Assembly: GCF_008386395.1 (NCBI RefSeq)
Contig: NZ_CP043761.1
Span: forward strand, 6,014,001-6,078,000
From: Paenibacillus sp. 37
GTDB lineage: Bacteria > Bacillota > Bacilli > Paenibacillales > Paenibacillaceae
Direction of reading: 5' to 3'
Length of the DNA stretch: 64,000 bases
The notes under the pieces are model-generated. The model saw only the letters and a program-made list of their open reading frames with translations. It had not been told where the DNA came from and did no database searches. The translations under genes and the position numbers were made by a program. Shown here piece after piece: positions 18,408 to 27,354 of the stretch (positions within the stretch are counted from its first letter, which is position 1; each line of letters opens with the position of its first letter).

Positions 18408-20006
18408 TTATTCCTCGTTTATATCCTTAGCCGTTCCTTTAATTGATGATTGGGTTCTGGCCTGTTTGTAAGCGGAAGGGGATTCCCCTACATACTTCTT
18501 GAACTTACCGTGAAAATAGTCCACATTAGCATATCCCACTCTCGCCGCGACCTGATGGACCTTCAGTCCTTCGTCCAGCAATTCTTTGGCCTTTTCCATA
18601 CGAACCTTGTCCAGAAATGCATTGAAATACTCTCCAGTATGATTCTTGAACAACTTACCCAGGTAACTGCTGTTATAGTTAAACACTTCTGCCAGTACTT
18701 CAAGCTTGAGATTCTCGCCAGGGTTACGCTGGATAAATTCAATCATCTGTTTCAATACAGTATCCTTGCTTCCCCCACCCATACGTTGAATAAGTCGATT
18801 CAAATGTTCCGATGCCATGACTTTGAGATCAGACATCGTAAATTGATGATAGACTTCATTAATCAGAACCGAATGTTCTTGCATAATGGAGTGCATATGT
18901 TGATTCGTCGCTGCAAGCTTGTTGAACGCCAGGGAAAATACCTGTGAGAACGCCGTCTTGATCGCTTGCTCTGTTCGGTGATATGGAACCAGGCGCTCTT
19001 CCATCTCACCCAGCACCCGCATAACGGACTCACTACTGCGGATGTCTAACGCATAATACAGCTTGTCCGCGAGTTCGTCTTCAACGGGCTCATGTGCTTC
19101 GTCCACAGCTCCAACTTCTGGCTTAACAATGCTTTCGCCTTCGCTACCTTCAGTCCACAGAATGATGCGTTGCTCCGTGAACAAGAAGCGTTCCCCGAGT
19201 AAACGATTCGCCTGCGTGTATGATCGCGCAATTTCAGAAGTGGAATGTACAGGTTCTCCCGCAGCACCGTACATGTGAACCTCCCATTCTCCTAGCAGTC
19301 CTTCCAGCTCATCATACAGATTTCTTGCAGATGACTCGGATGTGATTATTTCCTTACTTAACAGCCCCAGACCGGAATGGAATGAGAATACAATACCTCG
19401 GTCTTTATGGTCAAATGCTTCAATCAGTTTGCGTTTCATAACACTTCCCCGTTGCAGATCAGGGGCCGCATGCATCTCAAGCAGCACGATCTGATAGTGA
19501 GGCCAGTGCAGACCCAGGCTGTCTTCTTCCATACTGCCTGCACCCTCCAGACTGTCAAAGAGTAAAGCCTCGATCTGGTGCTCCAGATAGACAGTATCTT
19601 CACCAGCTTGACGTGCCATTGTCTCCCGTTCACGGGTCAGGATCGTAGCAATCCGCTCCAGTTCACTAATCATCTCATCTTCATCCACCGGTTTGAGCAG
19701 ATAACCATCCACACCAAAACTGATGGCTTTTTTGGCATAATCAAAATCGGCATAACCGCTCAATATCAAAAAGTGCGAATCCGGATGATTCCGGCGCACT
19801 TCTTCAATCACATCCAGCCCGGTCATACCGGGCATGCGAATATCAATAATCGTCAGATCAGGCTCCAATTCCTCAAACCGGGAGATGGCCTCACGCCCGC
19901 TGGCAGCTGTAGCGATGACCTGGAATCCGTATTTTTCCCACTCGATAATGGTTGTCAGTCCCTCACGTATGCTCGGTTCGTCATCCACCAAAAACACTTT
20001 ATACAT
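18408..20006 (-). CDS. AraC-type response regulator (YesN-like)
   Basis: This 532-residue response regulator has an N-terminal receiver domain (phospho-acceptor Asp in DLTIIDIRMPGM), a middle linker of about 280 residues and a C-terminal AraC double helix-turn-helix (NYNSSYLGKLFKNHTGEYF and VGYANVDYFHGKFKKYVGE). The open frame extends to 20081, but the ATG at 20006 follows AGGAGGGGACCAAC and gives the usual N-terminus MYKVFLVDDEPSIREGL. It overlaps the kinase stop by 8 bp, so the two are translationally coupled. Its likely targets are the promoters of the adjoining glycan genes. Confidence 0.95.
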   Translation of the reverse strand: MYKVFLVDDEPSIREGLTTIIEWEKYGFQVIATAASGREAISRFEELEPDLTIIDIRMPGMTGLDVIEEVRRNHPDSHFLILSGYADFDYAKKAISFGVDGYLLKPVDEDEMISELERIATILTRERETMARQAGEDTVYLEHQIEALLFDSLEGAGSMEEDSLGLHWPHYQIVLLEMHAAPDLQRGSVMKRKLIEAFDHKDRGIVFSFHSGLGLLSKEIITSESSARNLYDELEGLLGEWEVHMYGAAGEPVHSTSEIARSYTQANRLLGERFLFTEQRIILWTEGSEGESIVKPEVGAVDEAHEPVEDELADKLYYALDIRSSESVMRVLGEMEERLVPYHRTEQAIKTAFSQVFSLAFNKLAATNQHMHSIMQEHSVLINEVYHQFTMSDLKVMASEHLNRLIQRMGGGSKDTVLKQMIEFIQRNPGENLKLEVLAEVFNYNSSYLGKLFKNHTGEYFNAFLDKVRMEKAKELLDEGLKVHQVAARVGYANVDYFHGKFKKYVGESPSAYKQARTQSSIKGTAKDINEE

Positions 20007-21789
20007 GTTGGTCCCCTCCTGCTGGCAAAGTGAAAGAAACCTCTGTCCCTTCCCCATATACACTCGTAATCTGTAATCCATATGGCTCCCCGTACGTCAA
20101 TGTTAAGCGTTGATGTACATTACGCATGCCGATCCGACTCTTCTCCTGTTCCTCCGGACCACAGATAAACTGCATCACCTCAGCCAGTCGTTCTGGCGTT
20201 ATGCCTGCACCATTGTCATCCACACGGATCTGCACAATGTTCTCTACTAAACGAATACTTATACGAACACGGACTGTACCCTCTTTGTTCTCCAGACCAT
20301 GGACAATCGCATTCTCAACCAAGGGTTGAATAATCAAAGGCGGAATGTACATCTTCTCCACCTCGGGATCGATATGGATCTGGAATGCAAGGCGGTCGCC
20401 GTAACGAAATTTCTGAATTTCCAAATAGGAACGTACCATTTCAAGTTCAGCCTGGAAGGTTGTTTTTCCACTGCCAATCTCCAGACTCTTGCGCATCAGC
20501 TTGCCCAACAGCCTGACGATGTTGGCAATCTCTGCTTCTCCCTTAATATGCGCTTTCATCCGAATGGACTCCAGTGCATTAAACAAGAAATGGGGATTGA
20601 TCTGACTCGCCATCATTTTCAGTTTAATCTCTTTTTGGGCGATTTCCAATTGATTGTTCTGTTCGGTCGCTTCTACCACCTGCGTCATGAGTTCATTGAT
20701 ACTTTTCACCATATAGTTGAACTGTCGTGACAGTTGTCCAATCTCATCGTTTCCATCAATCCGTGAAGTCACGTTCAGGTCTCCTAATGCCAGCTTGTTG
20801 AGGTGTTTACTCAGCCGGAGCAATCGGTTCGAAGTGAGGAACGAGATGATATATACGAATAGTAGGGCAATGACCAGCACCAGTATAATAAAAATCATGC
20901 CGATCAAGCTGACCGTGTTGGCGTCCTTGACTATATTTTTGGTGGCAAAAACCGAAATCACCTTCAGGCTGTTCATACTCGATCCAGGGCCTAACTCATC
21001 AATAACAATATTAGATGGTTCCCCCCGGAAATCACCTTCTATGGTGCCTTTTGCCTGATTCTGCAGATCAACGCCAAAATCAAGCTCATCCAGCGTTTTA
21101 CCCACCAGCTCAGTATTCTTGGCTGCAACCACATACCCCTGTTCGTCCGTAATCATCGTCTCGAACTGTTCCTGACGCAACAATCCATTCAGCTCATCCT
21201 GATTGATCACAATCATCAACACGCCCTCTGTCCGATACTCGGCAAAAGGTACTTTGCGCACCAGGCTGAGCTTGTGTACAGGATTATCTTCCTTGTCCGG
21301 AATGTAGAACCACCCGATGCTGGTTGTTTTCAGTGCCTGTTGGTACCAATAACTCTCTTCAGTCTGCTTGTCTACCGGGATGAATTCGAGGTTGTTGATC
21401 AATGTTGGGTTAGTTGAGTAAAAACGAATGCCGGCTATCTCACGGTACAAACGCCTGTACTCCTGAAAGTCTTTGTATGCAAGATACGCTGAGGTTAGCT
21501 CCACAACGCTCTTGTACCGCTTATTCACAATCTCCTTGAGATCCGCATTAAACATTAAAAGATTGGATATATCGGTGGGTACACGCAGCATGGTTGCCGT
21601 CTGGCTCTTGATCTTGTCCACATTGATGATCGTCTGTCCTATTGCATTGTCCAGGGCTTGCTGGCGAAAATAACTGGTCACAGCAAGACCCACAATCAGG
21701 ACCGGAATCATGACAACCAGTACATAAGAAATGAGCAATTTATGCTTTAATTTGAGATTATTAGTGGTTCGTATCAGCCTTTTCAACAT
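19999..21789 (-). CDS. Sensor histidine kinase (YesM-like)
   Basis: This 596-residue membrane kinase pairs with the AraC-type regulator. It has a membrane helix near residues 15-38, an extracellular sensing domain to about residue 290, a second helix and a HAMP linker, then the His_kinase domain with the phospho-acceptor in ASQINPHFLFNALESIR and an ATPase domain (LVENAIVHG, DNGAGI). The ATG at 21789 is preceded by GGAAGGTG and is preferred over one six codons upstream. Such kinases usually sense extracellular sugars, sometimes through a binding protein. A cre-like site sits just upstream. Confidence 0.95.
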   Translation of the reverse strand: MLKRLIRTTNNLKLKHKLLISYVLVVMIPVLIVGLAVTSYFRQQALDNAIGQTIINVDKIKSQTATMLRVPTDISNLLMFNADLKEIVNKRYKSVVELTSAYLAYKDFQEYRRLYREIAGIRFYSTNPTLINNLEFIPVDKQTEESYWYQQALKTTSIGWFYIPDKEDNPVHKLSLVRKVPFAEYRTEGVLMIVINQDELNGLLRQEQFETMITDEQGYVVAAKNTELVGKTLDELDFGVDLQNQAKGTIEGDFRGEPSNIVIDELGPGSSMNSLKVISVFATKNIVKDANTVSLIGMIFIILVLVIALLFVYIISFLTSNRLLRLSKHLNKLALGDLNVTSRIDGNDEIGQLSRQFNYMVKSINELMTQVVEATEQNNQLEIAQKEIKLKMMASQINPHFLFNALESIRMKAHIKGEAEIANIVRLLGKLMRKSLEIGSGKTTFQAELEMVRSYLEIQKFRYGDRLAFQIHIDPEVEKMYIPPLIIQPLVENAIVHGLENKEGTVRVRISIRLVENIVQIRVDDNGAGITPERLAEVMQFICGPEEQEKSRIGMRNVHQRLTLTYGEPYGLQITSVYGEGTEVSFTLPAGGDQHV

Positions 21790-21810
21790 GTCTGCACCTT
21801 CCGTCATCTG

Positions 21811-21824
21811 TATAAGCGCTTACA
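21811..21824 (-). promoter_or_regulatory. cre-like element in the kinase leader
   Basis: TGTAAGCGCTTATA (minus strand) lies 21 bp upstream of the kinase ATG and matches the CcpA cre consensus at all but one fixed position. Carbon catabolite repression of the two-component genes is the likely role. A candidate extended -10, TGGTATGAT, lies further upstream. Confidence 0.55.
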
Positions 21825-21945
21825 TATAAACAGCAGGATCAGGATGTTCTGTCCTTAGAATTAATCATACCACATAACCGTCAGAATTCGGATTGTCATT
21901 GCAATGGGTACTATACTGCCATGCAACAAATCAGCCTAACCTCTA

Positions 21946-21978
21946 ACAAAAGAGGCACTCCCACGATTGGAAGTGCCT
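21946..21978 (-). terminator. Terminator of the osmC-like gene
   Basis: AGGCACTTCC and GGGAGTGCCT form a stem, followed by TCTTTTG on the minus strand. It lies 30 bp after the osmC-like stop codon. Confidence 0.75.
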
Positions 21979-22007
21979 GCTTAGTATAGAAATCTGTTCG
22001 TTTGTTA

Positions 22008-22430
22008 TTAAGGACGAGGTGTACTTACCCCATTGAGGATCAGTTTAGGATGAATATCGGCGTTCAGCGAAGCGGAAACTGCACAATATTTTTCCTCAGC
22101 CATCTGGATGGCTTTCCAAATGCGATAATCCGGGATATCCCCATCGACTTTGAAGATCAGATCAATGGATGTGAAGCCTTTGGGCATCTCTTCACTGCGT
22201 GTGCCCTGCGCTTCAATCTCAATCGATTCAATTTTGTCCAGAAAAGCGTCCAGAATCATCGTAATATCGATTCCCATACAGCCGCCGAGACCCGCCAGTA
22301 ACAATTCCATCGGGGTCGCCCCCTTGCTGTCACCACCATAAGCAGCAGTGGCATCCATGCCAACAGCGTAGCCAGAGGGTCCTTCGGAAGTAAACGCGCG
22401 TTTGCCTTTCCATACAGTTGTTACATTCAT
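22008..22430 (-). CDS. OsmC/Ohr family peroxide-reducing protein
   Basis: This 140-residue protein carries the two family cysteines: one in AGLGGCMGID (helix start) and one in KYCAVSASL. OsmC proteins reduce organic hydroperoxides using these cysteines; the YhfA-like branch has less well-known substrates. The sequence ATPMELLLAGLGGC is the family signature. The start follows AAGAAAGGATAAC. It lies downstream of the amino-acid ABC genes, separated by a 277 bp region with a direct repeat. Confidence 0.9.
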   Translation of the reverse strand: MNVTTVWKGKRAFTSEGPSGYAVGMDATAAYGGDSKGATPMELLLAGLGGCMGIDITMILDAFLDKIESIEIEAQGTRSEEMPKGFTSIDLIFKVDGDIPDYRIWKAIQMAEEKYCAVSASLNADIHPKLILNGVSTPRP

Positions 22431-22508
22431 GATGTTATCCTTCTTTCTCAGAATAGGTTAATTTCAAGCGAAAAAGGTTTGCACTTGCCACTCCGATGAC
22501 AGAATAAC

Positions 22509-22703
22509 CTTCCGATCGCTGTTATCCCCAGATTTTTTGATTCCCTTCTTCAAGGGGAAAATCAGGGGATAAAGGCGCACGCTCCGCTTCTTCAGGTTTC
22601 TTCTGTCCTCTCCGTTCTTGTGCAAAAAGTTTAGTTGAACTGATATCGTTAACGACCTTAAATACCCGCTCCGGGTACGTTCGTTCTTCCGATCGCTGTT
22701 ATC
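22509..22703. repeat. 18-bp direct repeats flanking a 159-bp intergenic segment
   Basis: CTTCCGATCGCTGTTATC occurs at 22509-22526 and again at 22686-22703, exactly 177 bp apart. The segment between contains a small hairpin (TTCCCTT...AAGGGGAA). The second copy begins right next to the stop codon of the ABC ATPase gene. It looks like a dispersed intergenic element, but no further copy is seen in this window. Confidence 0.5.
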
Positions 22704-22707
22704 TTCA

Positions 22708-23454
22708 TCAAAATTCAGTAATCTGTTGCAAGAAACGACGGGTGCGCTCTTGCTTCGGCTGTTCGAAAAAGGCCTGTGGACTTGCCTCTTCCACGATCGA
22801 TCCATCCGCCATAAAGACGATTTTGTTCGCCACATTACGGGCAAACTTCAATTCATGCGTCACAACCAGCATCGTCATGCCTTCCTCTGCCAGCTCCTTC
22901 ATGACGGAAAGCACTTCTCCGACCAGTTCAGGATCAAGAGCTGAAGTGGGCTCATCAAACAACATCACTTCCGGCTCCATTGCGAGTGCACGTGCAATGG
23001 CGACCCGCTGCTGTTGTCCACCAGACAACCGGGATGGATACGCATCCTGCTTGTCCGACAAGCCGACCCGATCCAGAAGAATCCGGCCGCGTTCAGCCGC
23101 TTCGTCCCGCTTGATTTTTTTCACCGTAACAAGACCTTCCATCACATTACCCAGCACTGTCTTGTGCGGATACAGATTGAATTGCTGGAATACCATGCCG
23201 GTCTGGCGACGAATCTCCAGTACCCGGGCACGCTGGACTCGCAGCGGATCTGCACTGTTAACCACAATGCCGTTCACTTCAATCTGTCCTCCAGACAACT
23301 CTTCCAGCCCATTCAGACAGCGCAGCAAGGTACTTTTGCCTGAACCACTGGGGCCGAGCAATACAACAATATCTTTGGCATCGACATGAAGATCGATGTT
23401 CGTAAGTACTTCATTTTTCTGAAAACGTTTGGTAAGTCCAGTTGTTGTAATCAT
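22708..23454 (-). CDS. Polar amino-acid ABC transporter, ATP-binding protein
   Basis: This 248-residue ATPase is of the GlnQ/TcyC type. The Walker A is GPSGSGKST, the signature LSGGQQQRVAIARAL, the Walker B VMLFDEPTSALDPELV, and the switch His is in VVTHELKFA. It energises import through the permease at 23471 and binding protein at 24148. Gene order (binding protein, permease, ATPase) and sizes match cystine or glutamine importers. It starts 16 bp after the permease stop. Confidence 0.93.
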   Translation of the reverse strand: MITTTGLTKRFQKNEVLTNIDLHVDAKDIVVLLGPSGSGKSTLLRCLNGLEELSGGQIEVNGIVVNSADPLRVQRARVLEIRRQTGMVFQQFNLYPHKTVLGNVMEGLVTVKKIKRDEAAERGRILLDRVGLSDKQDAYPSRLSGGQQQRVAIARALAMEPEVMLFDEPTSALDPELVGEVLSVMKELAEEGMTMLVVTHELKFARNVANKIVFMADGSIVEEASPQAFFEQPKQERTRRFLQQITEF

Positions 23455-23470
23455 CGGTTCTCTCCTCCCA

Positions 23471-24115
23471 TCAGTAAGCCCGGGCCAACCGGCGCTCCAC
23501 TTGTTCCAGAATGGCCGAGAAGCCGATACTCATGATCCAGTAGATCACACCAATTGCCAGATAAAATGGCATGTTCAATGCATATTGTGATACCAGCAGT
23601 TGTGCTGACCGTAATAACTCAGTAACACCAATCGCCGCCACAAGTGATGTTTCCTTCAACATGCCAATAAAGGTGTTTCCCATCGGCGGGATGGCAATGC
23701 GTACAGCCTGCGGGAAGATAATCCGTCTCATCGCTTGAGCCGGGGTCATTCCCGTTGCATATGCAGCTTCCGTCTGTCCTTTAGGCACAGCCTGAATGGC
23801 TCCACGGAACGTCTCCGACAAAAATGCACCTGCATTCAGACTCAGTCCCAGACAGGCAGCCGTGAGTGATCCCAAGGTCACTCCATAATCGACCAATCCG
23901 TAATAAATAACGAATAATTGCACCAGCAGCGGGGTTCCCCGCATGATGGATACATAAAACCTTGCGATCAACCTCAGCCACATCGGTCCCTTCAGACGAG
24001 CAATCGCAACAAGGACCCCGATGATAAACGCAAAAAACATGGAGATCACAGTTACATACAGCGTATAATAGGCCCCCTTCAGAAAGAAGGGGATATTCTC
24101 AAATACCAGTTCCAT
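23471..24115 (-). CDS. Polar amino-acid ABC transporter permease
   Basis: This 214-residue permease belongs to the HisM/GlnP family. It has the family segment RGTPLLVQLFVIYYGL and the ATPase-docking loop EAAYATGMTPAQAMRRIIFPQ. Four or five membrane helices are expected; it probably works as a homodimer. It lies between the binding protein (32 bp upstream) and the ATPase in one operon. Confidence 0.93.
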   Translation of the reverse strand: MELVFENIPFFLKGAYYTLYVTVISMFFAFIIGVLVAIARLKGPMWLRLIARFYVSIMRGTPLLVQLFVIYYGLVDYGVTLGSLTAACLGLSLNAGAFLSETFRGAIQAVPKGQTEAAYATGMTPAQAMRRIIFPQAVRIAIPPMGNTFIGMLKETSLVAAIGVTELLRSAQLLVSQYALNMPFYLAIGVIYWIMSIGFSAILEQVERRLARAY

Positions 24116-24147
24116 GGGTCAAATCTTCCCTTCGCCTTGCAGGTTCA

Positions 24148-24999
24148 TTATTGCGCAGGCTCTTCACCAAACCATTTTTTGAAAATGGTATTGTACGTGC
24201 CATCATCCTTCATGCCTTTGAGAGCATCATTCAGCGCTGCTACGAGTTCTGGATTGTCTTTGCGAACAGCGATACCTGCCTGGTCACTCTTGATTGCTTC
24301 GCCCACAGCTTTGATCTTTAATCCGTTGGCATCAACAATCGGTTTCAGTGCGTACATGTTGTTGATTGTGGCGTCAATCCGTCCAGCATTCAGGTCTTTC
24401 AGTGAAGAGATGACATCGTCATAGGTTTTAATCGTGAAGTCTCCCACTTTAGGTAACACTTCATTACGCAGATATGATTCATCATTTGTACCCAAACCTA
24501 CGCCAATTGTTTTCCCTTTGAAATCTTCCAGCTTGGTAATATCGTTATTGTCTTCTTTGACAATGATTTTAACTTGGTTCGTAATATACGGATCACTGAA
24601 GTCGAGTACTTTCTTACGATCATCGGTAATCGTCATCTGGCTGATAATGGCATCCAGCTTTTTGGCTTGCAGACTCGGTGTCAGACCAGAGAACTCCTGG
24701 GATACAAATTCAACTTTAACCCCAAGACGTTTCGCAACCTCACGTGCGATATCGGCATCGTAGCCGTCCATTTCTTTTTTATCGTTCAGGAAGTTGTATG
24801 GTGCATATGTGCCCATCATGCCTACTTTGATCACGCCAGCAGACTTGATCTGCTCCAGTTCATTGCTTGCCTCTGCACCATTTGTACTTCCATTGTCTGT
24901 CGCCTTACTACCACAAGCACTAAGTACCAGCACGGTCATCAGCAGAATTGCTGTCAAAGACCAGCCTTTACGAGTTTTCGATCCATATGTTTTGTTCAT
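24148..24999 (-). CDS. Family 3 amino-acid-binding lipoprotein
   Basis: This 283-residue lipoprotein has its lipobox at VLVLSACGSKA. The amino-acid-binding fold is shown by GVIKVGMMGTYAPYNF and the arginine that grips the alpha-carboxylate in MTITDDRKKVLDFSDPY. Its size and sequence resemble TcyA- and FliY-like cystine-binding proteins, but the side-chain specificity is not certain. The start follows GAGGAAG. It is the first gene of the three-gene importer operon. Confidence 0.9.
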   Translation of the reverse strand: MNKTYGSKTRKGWSLTAILLMTVLVLSACGSKATDNGSTNGAEASNELEQIKSAGVIKVGMMGTYAPYNFLNDKKEMDGYDADIAREVAKRLGVKVEFVSQEFSGLTPSLQAKKLDAIISQMTITDDRKKVLDFSDPYITNQVKIIVKEDNNDITKLEDFKGKTIGVGLGTNDESYLRNEVLPKVGDFTIKTYDDVISSLKDLNAGRIDATINNMYALKPIVDANGLKIKAVGEAIKSDQAGIAVRKDNPELVAALNDALKGMKDDGTYNTIFKKWFGEEPAQ

Positions 25000-25113
25000 T
25001 ACGTTAACTTCCTCTCAGTCGTGTATTAATCTGGGTGTACATTTGGTTACTTTATTGTGACTAAACCGCAGTTGTACCCATTATTCCCTGCTATTTGTTT
25101 AATCATGTGAATC

Positions 25114-25746
25114 TTATGTGCCCAATAGTCCGTAAAATTCAAAGCTTGCTGCCTCAGATGCCAGCGATGAAGCTGTCATGGCTGAGAATTTGCTGTGCAA
25201 CTCATCGGAACCGAACAACCAGCGTGATATCATGCCTTCAATCATGCTTACCAATAACGCTGCTCGAAGCGGTACATCCATGCCCTTAGGCAACATGCCG
25301 AGTTCGATGGCTCGTTCCATATTGTGACGAAACGCAGTTTCCACAGCATTACGTGTCTCCTCAACCAGGCGTTGTACGGATTCTTCCGTCACGATGCCTT
25401 TGAGCAACAGTTCCATAAAATAGCGATTCTGCGCGGCAAACAAGAACAAGTCAGTGAACAGCCTTTCCGATGCTTTCACCATATCCTCTACCGATCCGGC
25501 ATCCTTGCGATACCCTTGTCCGATCGCCTCAAGCAACTCCTCCTTGCCCGTTAAGACAATCTCTGAAGCAATGGCTTCTTTACTCTTGAAGTGCCAGTAG
25601 AATGTCCCTTGCGCCACACCAGCCTCGCGGACGATATCGGAAATTTTCGTCTGATGGTAGCCTTGGGTTGCAAAACGCTCCATCGCTATGCGTATTATTT
25701 GGTCCCGGCGTTCTTCACCGGGTTCCAAACCGTTAATTTTGGTCAT
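25114..25746 (-). CDS. TetR family transcriptional regulator
   Basis: This 210-residue regulator has the TetR helix-turn-helix at about residues 15-60 (IAMERFATQGYHQTKISDIVREAGVAQGTFYWHFKSKEAI, given here as the family's conserved stretch in two parts: ATQGYHQTKI and GTFYWHFKSKE). The C-terminal ligand domain does not reveal a ligand; the family often controls lipid or drug-efflux genes. The start follows GGGAGGG. Its promoter carries tandem CAGT repeats at the likely start site, so it probably represses itself. The divergent neighbour is uppP. Confidence 0.92.
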   Translation of the reverse strand: MTKINGLEPGEERRDQIIRIAMERFATQGYHQTKISDIVREAGVAQGTFYWHFKSKEAIASEIVLTGKEELLEAIGQGYRKDAGSVEDMVKASERLFTDLFLFAAQNRYFMELLLKGIVTEESVQRLVEETRNAVETAFRHNMERAIELGMLPKGMDVPLRAALLVSMIEGMISRWLFGSDELHSKFSAMTASSLASEAASFEFYGLLGT

Positions 25747-25763
25747 TCATGTAACCCTCCCGA

Positions 25764-25817
25764 TTGATCAGTCAGTCAGTTAATTTATATCCTATGGGAT
25801 AACTAGGTTTTTGTCAA
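25764..25817 (-). promoter_or_regulatory. tetR promoter with repeat operator
   Basis: The -35 is TTGACA (25812-25817) and the -10 is TAGGAT (25789-25794), with a 17 bp spacer. The repeat element TTGATCAGTCAGTCAGTTAA (25764-25783) covers the likely start site, a position that suits autorepression. Confidence 0.55.
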
Positions 25818-25849
25818 TATAGTTTTAAACAAATGGTTACAAGTATAAG

Positions 25850-25878
25850 TTGAAGTTGAGCGTATTTGTGATCATAAT
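25850..25878 (+). promoter_or_regulatory. uppP promoter
   Basis: The -35 is TTGAAG (25850-25855) and the -10 is CATAAT (25873-25878), with a 17 bp spacer. It lies about 80 bp upstream of the uppP start and diverges from the tetR promoter. Confidence 0.5.
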
Positions 25879-25960
25879 AGGTGATAGTCTTGTTCAGATG
25901 AACAGGCATGGTCAAGCAGGACAGCCCGTGCTGTAACCTGTATTTCAAGGAGGAAGAGAA

Positions 25961-26770
25961 TTGGATATTATATCATCCATTATTATGGGCATCATCGAAG
26001 GTTTGACAGAATTTTTGCCCGTTTCCTCCACTGGACACATGATTCTGACTGCCCATTTGCTCGGTTTATCAGAGGACAACGAGTCAGTCAAAACGTTTGA
26101 GGTGGTTGTTCAACTCGGGGCTGTACTTGCTGTTGTTGTACTGTATTGGAACAAATTCATTGATATGTTCCGCTTCACCGGAGGAAGCAGACCTTACTCC
26201 CGCCGCCTCAATCTGGGACATATCTTCCTGGCGATGGTTCCTGCCGTAGTCATCGGACTTGTATTCCGCGATTGGATCAAAGCACATTTGTTTGGTCCGG
26301 AAACAGTGCTGTACAGTCTCGTTATAGGTGGTATATTGATGATCGTGGCCGAACGCTGGAGCCGGAAGAGTGGGCGGATTACTACCCATGATGTCGATGA
26401 TATTTCCTACAAACAGGCATTCGCGGTGGGTATATTTCAGATCTTGGCATTGTGGCCAGGCTTCTCCCGTTCCGGGTCAACGATCTCAGGCGGTCTCTTT
26501 GCAGGGGTAAGCCGTGTAGCCGCTGCGGAGTTCACATTCCTCGTGTCTGTGCCAATTATGATTGGTGCTACGGGATATGACCTGTACAAAAGTATCGATC
26601 ACCTGAACGGCAGTGATTTTCCAATCTTTGCGATTGGATTCATCGCTGCTTTCATCGTCGCCATGCTTGCGATCAAGACGTTCCTGTCCATTTTGAAAAA
26701 ATTGAGCCTGACCGTCTTTGCTGTGTATCGCTTTGTCTTGGCAGCCGTGTTCTTTATTATTTTGATGTAA
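25961..26770 (+). CDS. uppP: Undecaprenyl-diphosphatase (BacA/UppP)
   Basis: This 269-residue integral membrane enzyme removes a phosphate from undecaprenyl diphosphate, recycling the lipid carrier of cell-wall synthesis; overproduction gives bacitracin resistance. Both family motifs are present: EGLTEFLPVSSTGHM near the N-terminus with the catalytic Glu residues, and WPGFSRSGSTISGG near residue 170 with the essential Arg. The start codon is TTG, supported by AAGGAGG seven bases upstream; no ATG nearby gives the conserved N-terminus. It is transcribed alone, followed by a strong terminator. Confidence 0.96.
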   Translation: MDIISSIIMGIIEGLTEFLPVSSTGHMILTAHLLGLSEDNESVKTFEVVVQLGAVLAVVVLYWNKFIDMFRFTGGSRPYSRRLNLGHIFLAMVPAVVIGLVFRDWIKAHLFGPETVLYSLVIGGILMIVAERWSRKSGRITTHDVDDISYKQAFAVGIFQILALWPGFSRSGSTISGGLFAGVSRVAAAEFTFLVSVPIMIGATGYDLYKSIDHLNGSDFPIFAIGFIAAFIVAMLAIKTFLSILKKLSLTVFAVYRFVLAAVFFIILM

Positions 26771-26805
26771 GCATTACAATTCAAGTAATTAGACAGGCAA
26801 AATCA

Positions 26806-26850
26806 ATGGCGGCCTCACGTTCCCTTGGGAAGCGAGGCCGCCATATTTTA
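26806..26850 (+). terminator. uppP terminator
   Basis: A perfect 11 bp stem (ATGGCGGCCTC with GAGGCCGCCAT) is followed by ATTTTAT. It lies 35 bp after the uppP stop codon. Confidence 0.85.
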
Positions 26851-27353
26851 TATTCTGAACTATGTTTCTGTTGCTTCACGATTCTGTTGCTGCTCCAAAG
26901 ACAGGAATATCCGTAATTAGAAGAAGCCTGATTCTTCATTACTTCCTTCTTTAGTGGGTTGGATCATTGGTGATGCCGACTAGGTTTATTATGTATCATG
27001 GACAACCATATTTATGTTCACTTCTGAAAGCAGCCTGTCTAATACCACTCTTTTATTTGAAAGTTCCGGTGTTTCTTTCGATTCTTTAATCTCTCACGCA
27101 GATTATATCTATTCTCCTTTTGTTCCTGCAGCAATTGCTTCACCCCGATCATCAACAATCGGTATCTTCGGTCATCATTGTGACTTAATTGGTGCATTTC
27201 TTCAAAAATTTCATTCTTCATACGGATCTTGTTCACTCCAAATATTCAGTTTGTTCTCACAGTATACATGGGAGCACTGAACAAATTCTAAACAAGCGTT
27301 GTTTCTCAACTTCAGTTATTCAAATGCACATCATGCGGACTGGAATGAAACAG
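26851..27353. other. Intergenic region with no confident gene
   Basis: About 500 AT-rich bases lie between the uppP terminator and the thioredoxin terminator. The only candidate is the weak small frame at 27039-27236. I see no convincing promoter, RNA or repeat. Confidence 0.5.
27039..27236 (-). CDS. Possible small hydrophilic protein
   Basis: A 65-codon frame starts at GTG and reads as a highly charged, helix-prone protein (EEMHQLSHNDDRRY, KQLLQEQKENRYNLRERL). The amino-acid mix looks more protein-like than the other frames here, but the ribosome binding site is weak (TTTGGAG directly at the GTG). No family is recognised. It could be chance. Confidence 0.25.
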   Translation of the reverse strand: MNKIRMKNEIFEEMHQLSHNDDRRYRLLMIGVKQLLQEQKENRYNLRERLKNRKKHRNFQIKEWY

Positions 27354-27354
27354 A

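Noticed and set aside
22464..22844. 126-codon minus-strand frame over the direct repeat
   Set aside because: It overlaps the end of the ABC ATPase gene and lies across the repeat segment; it has no start signal and no protein-like features.
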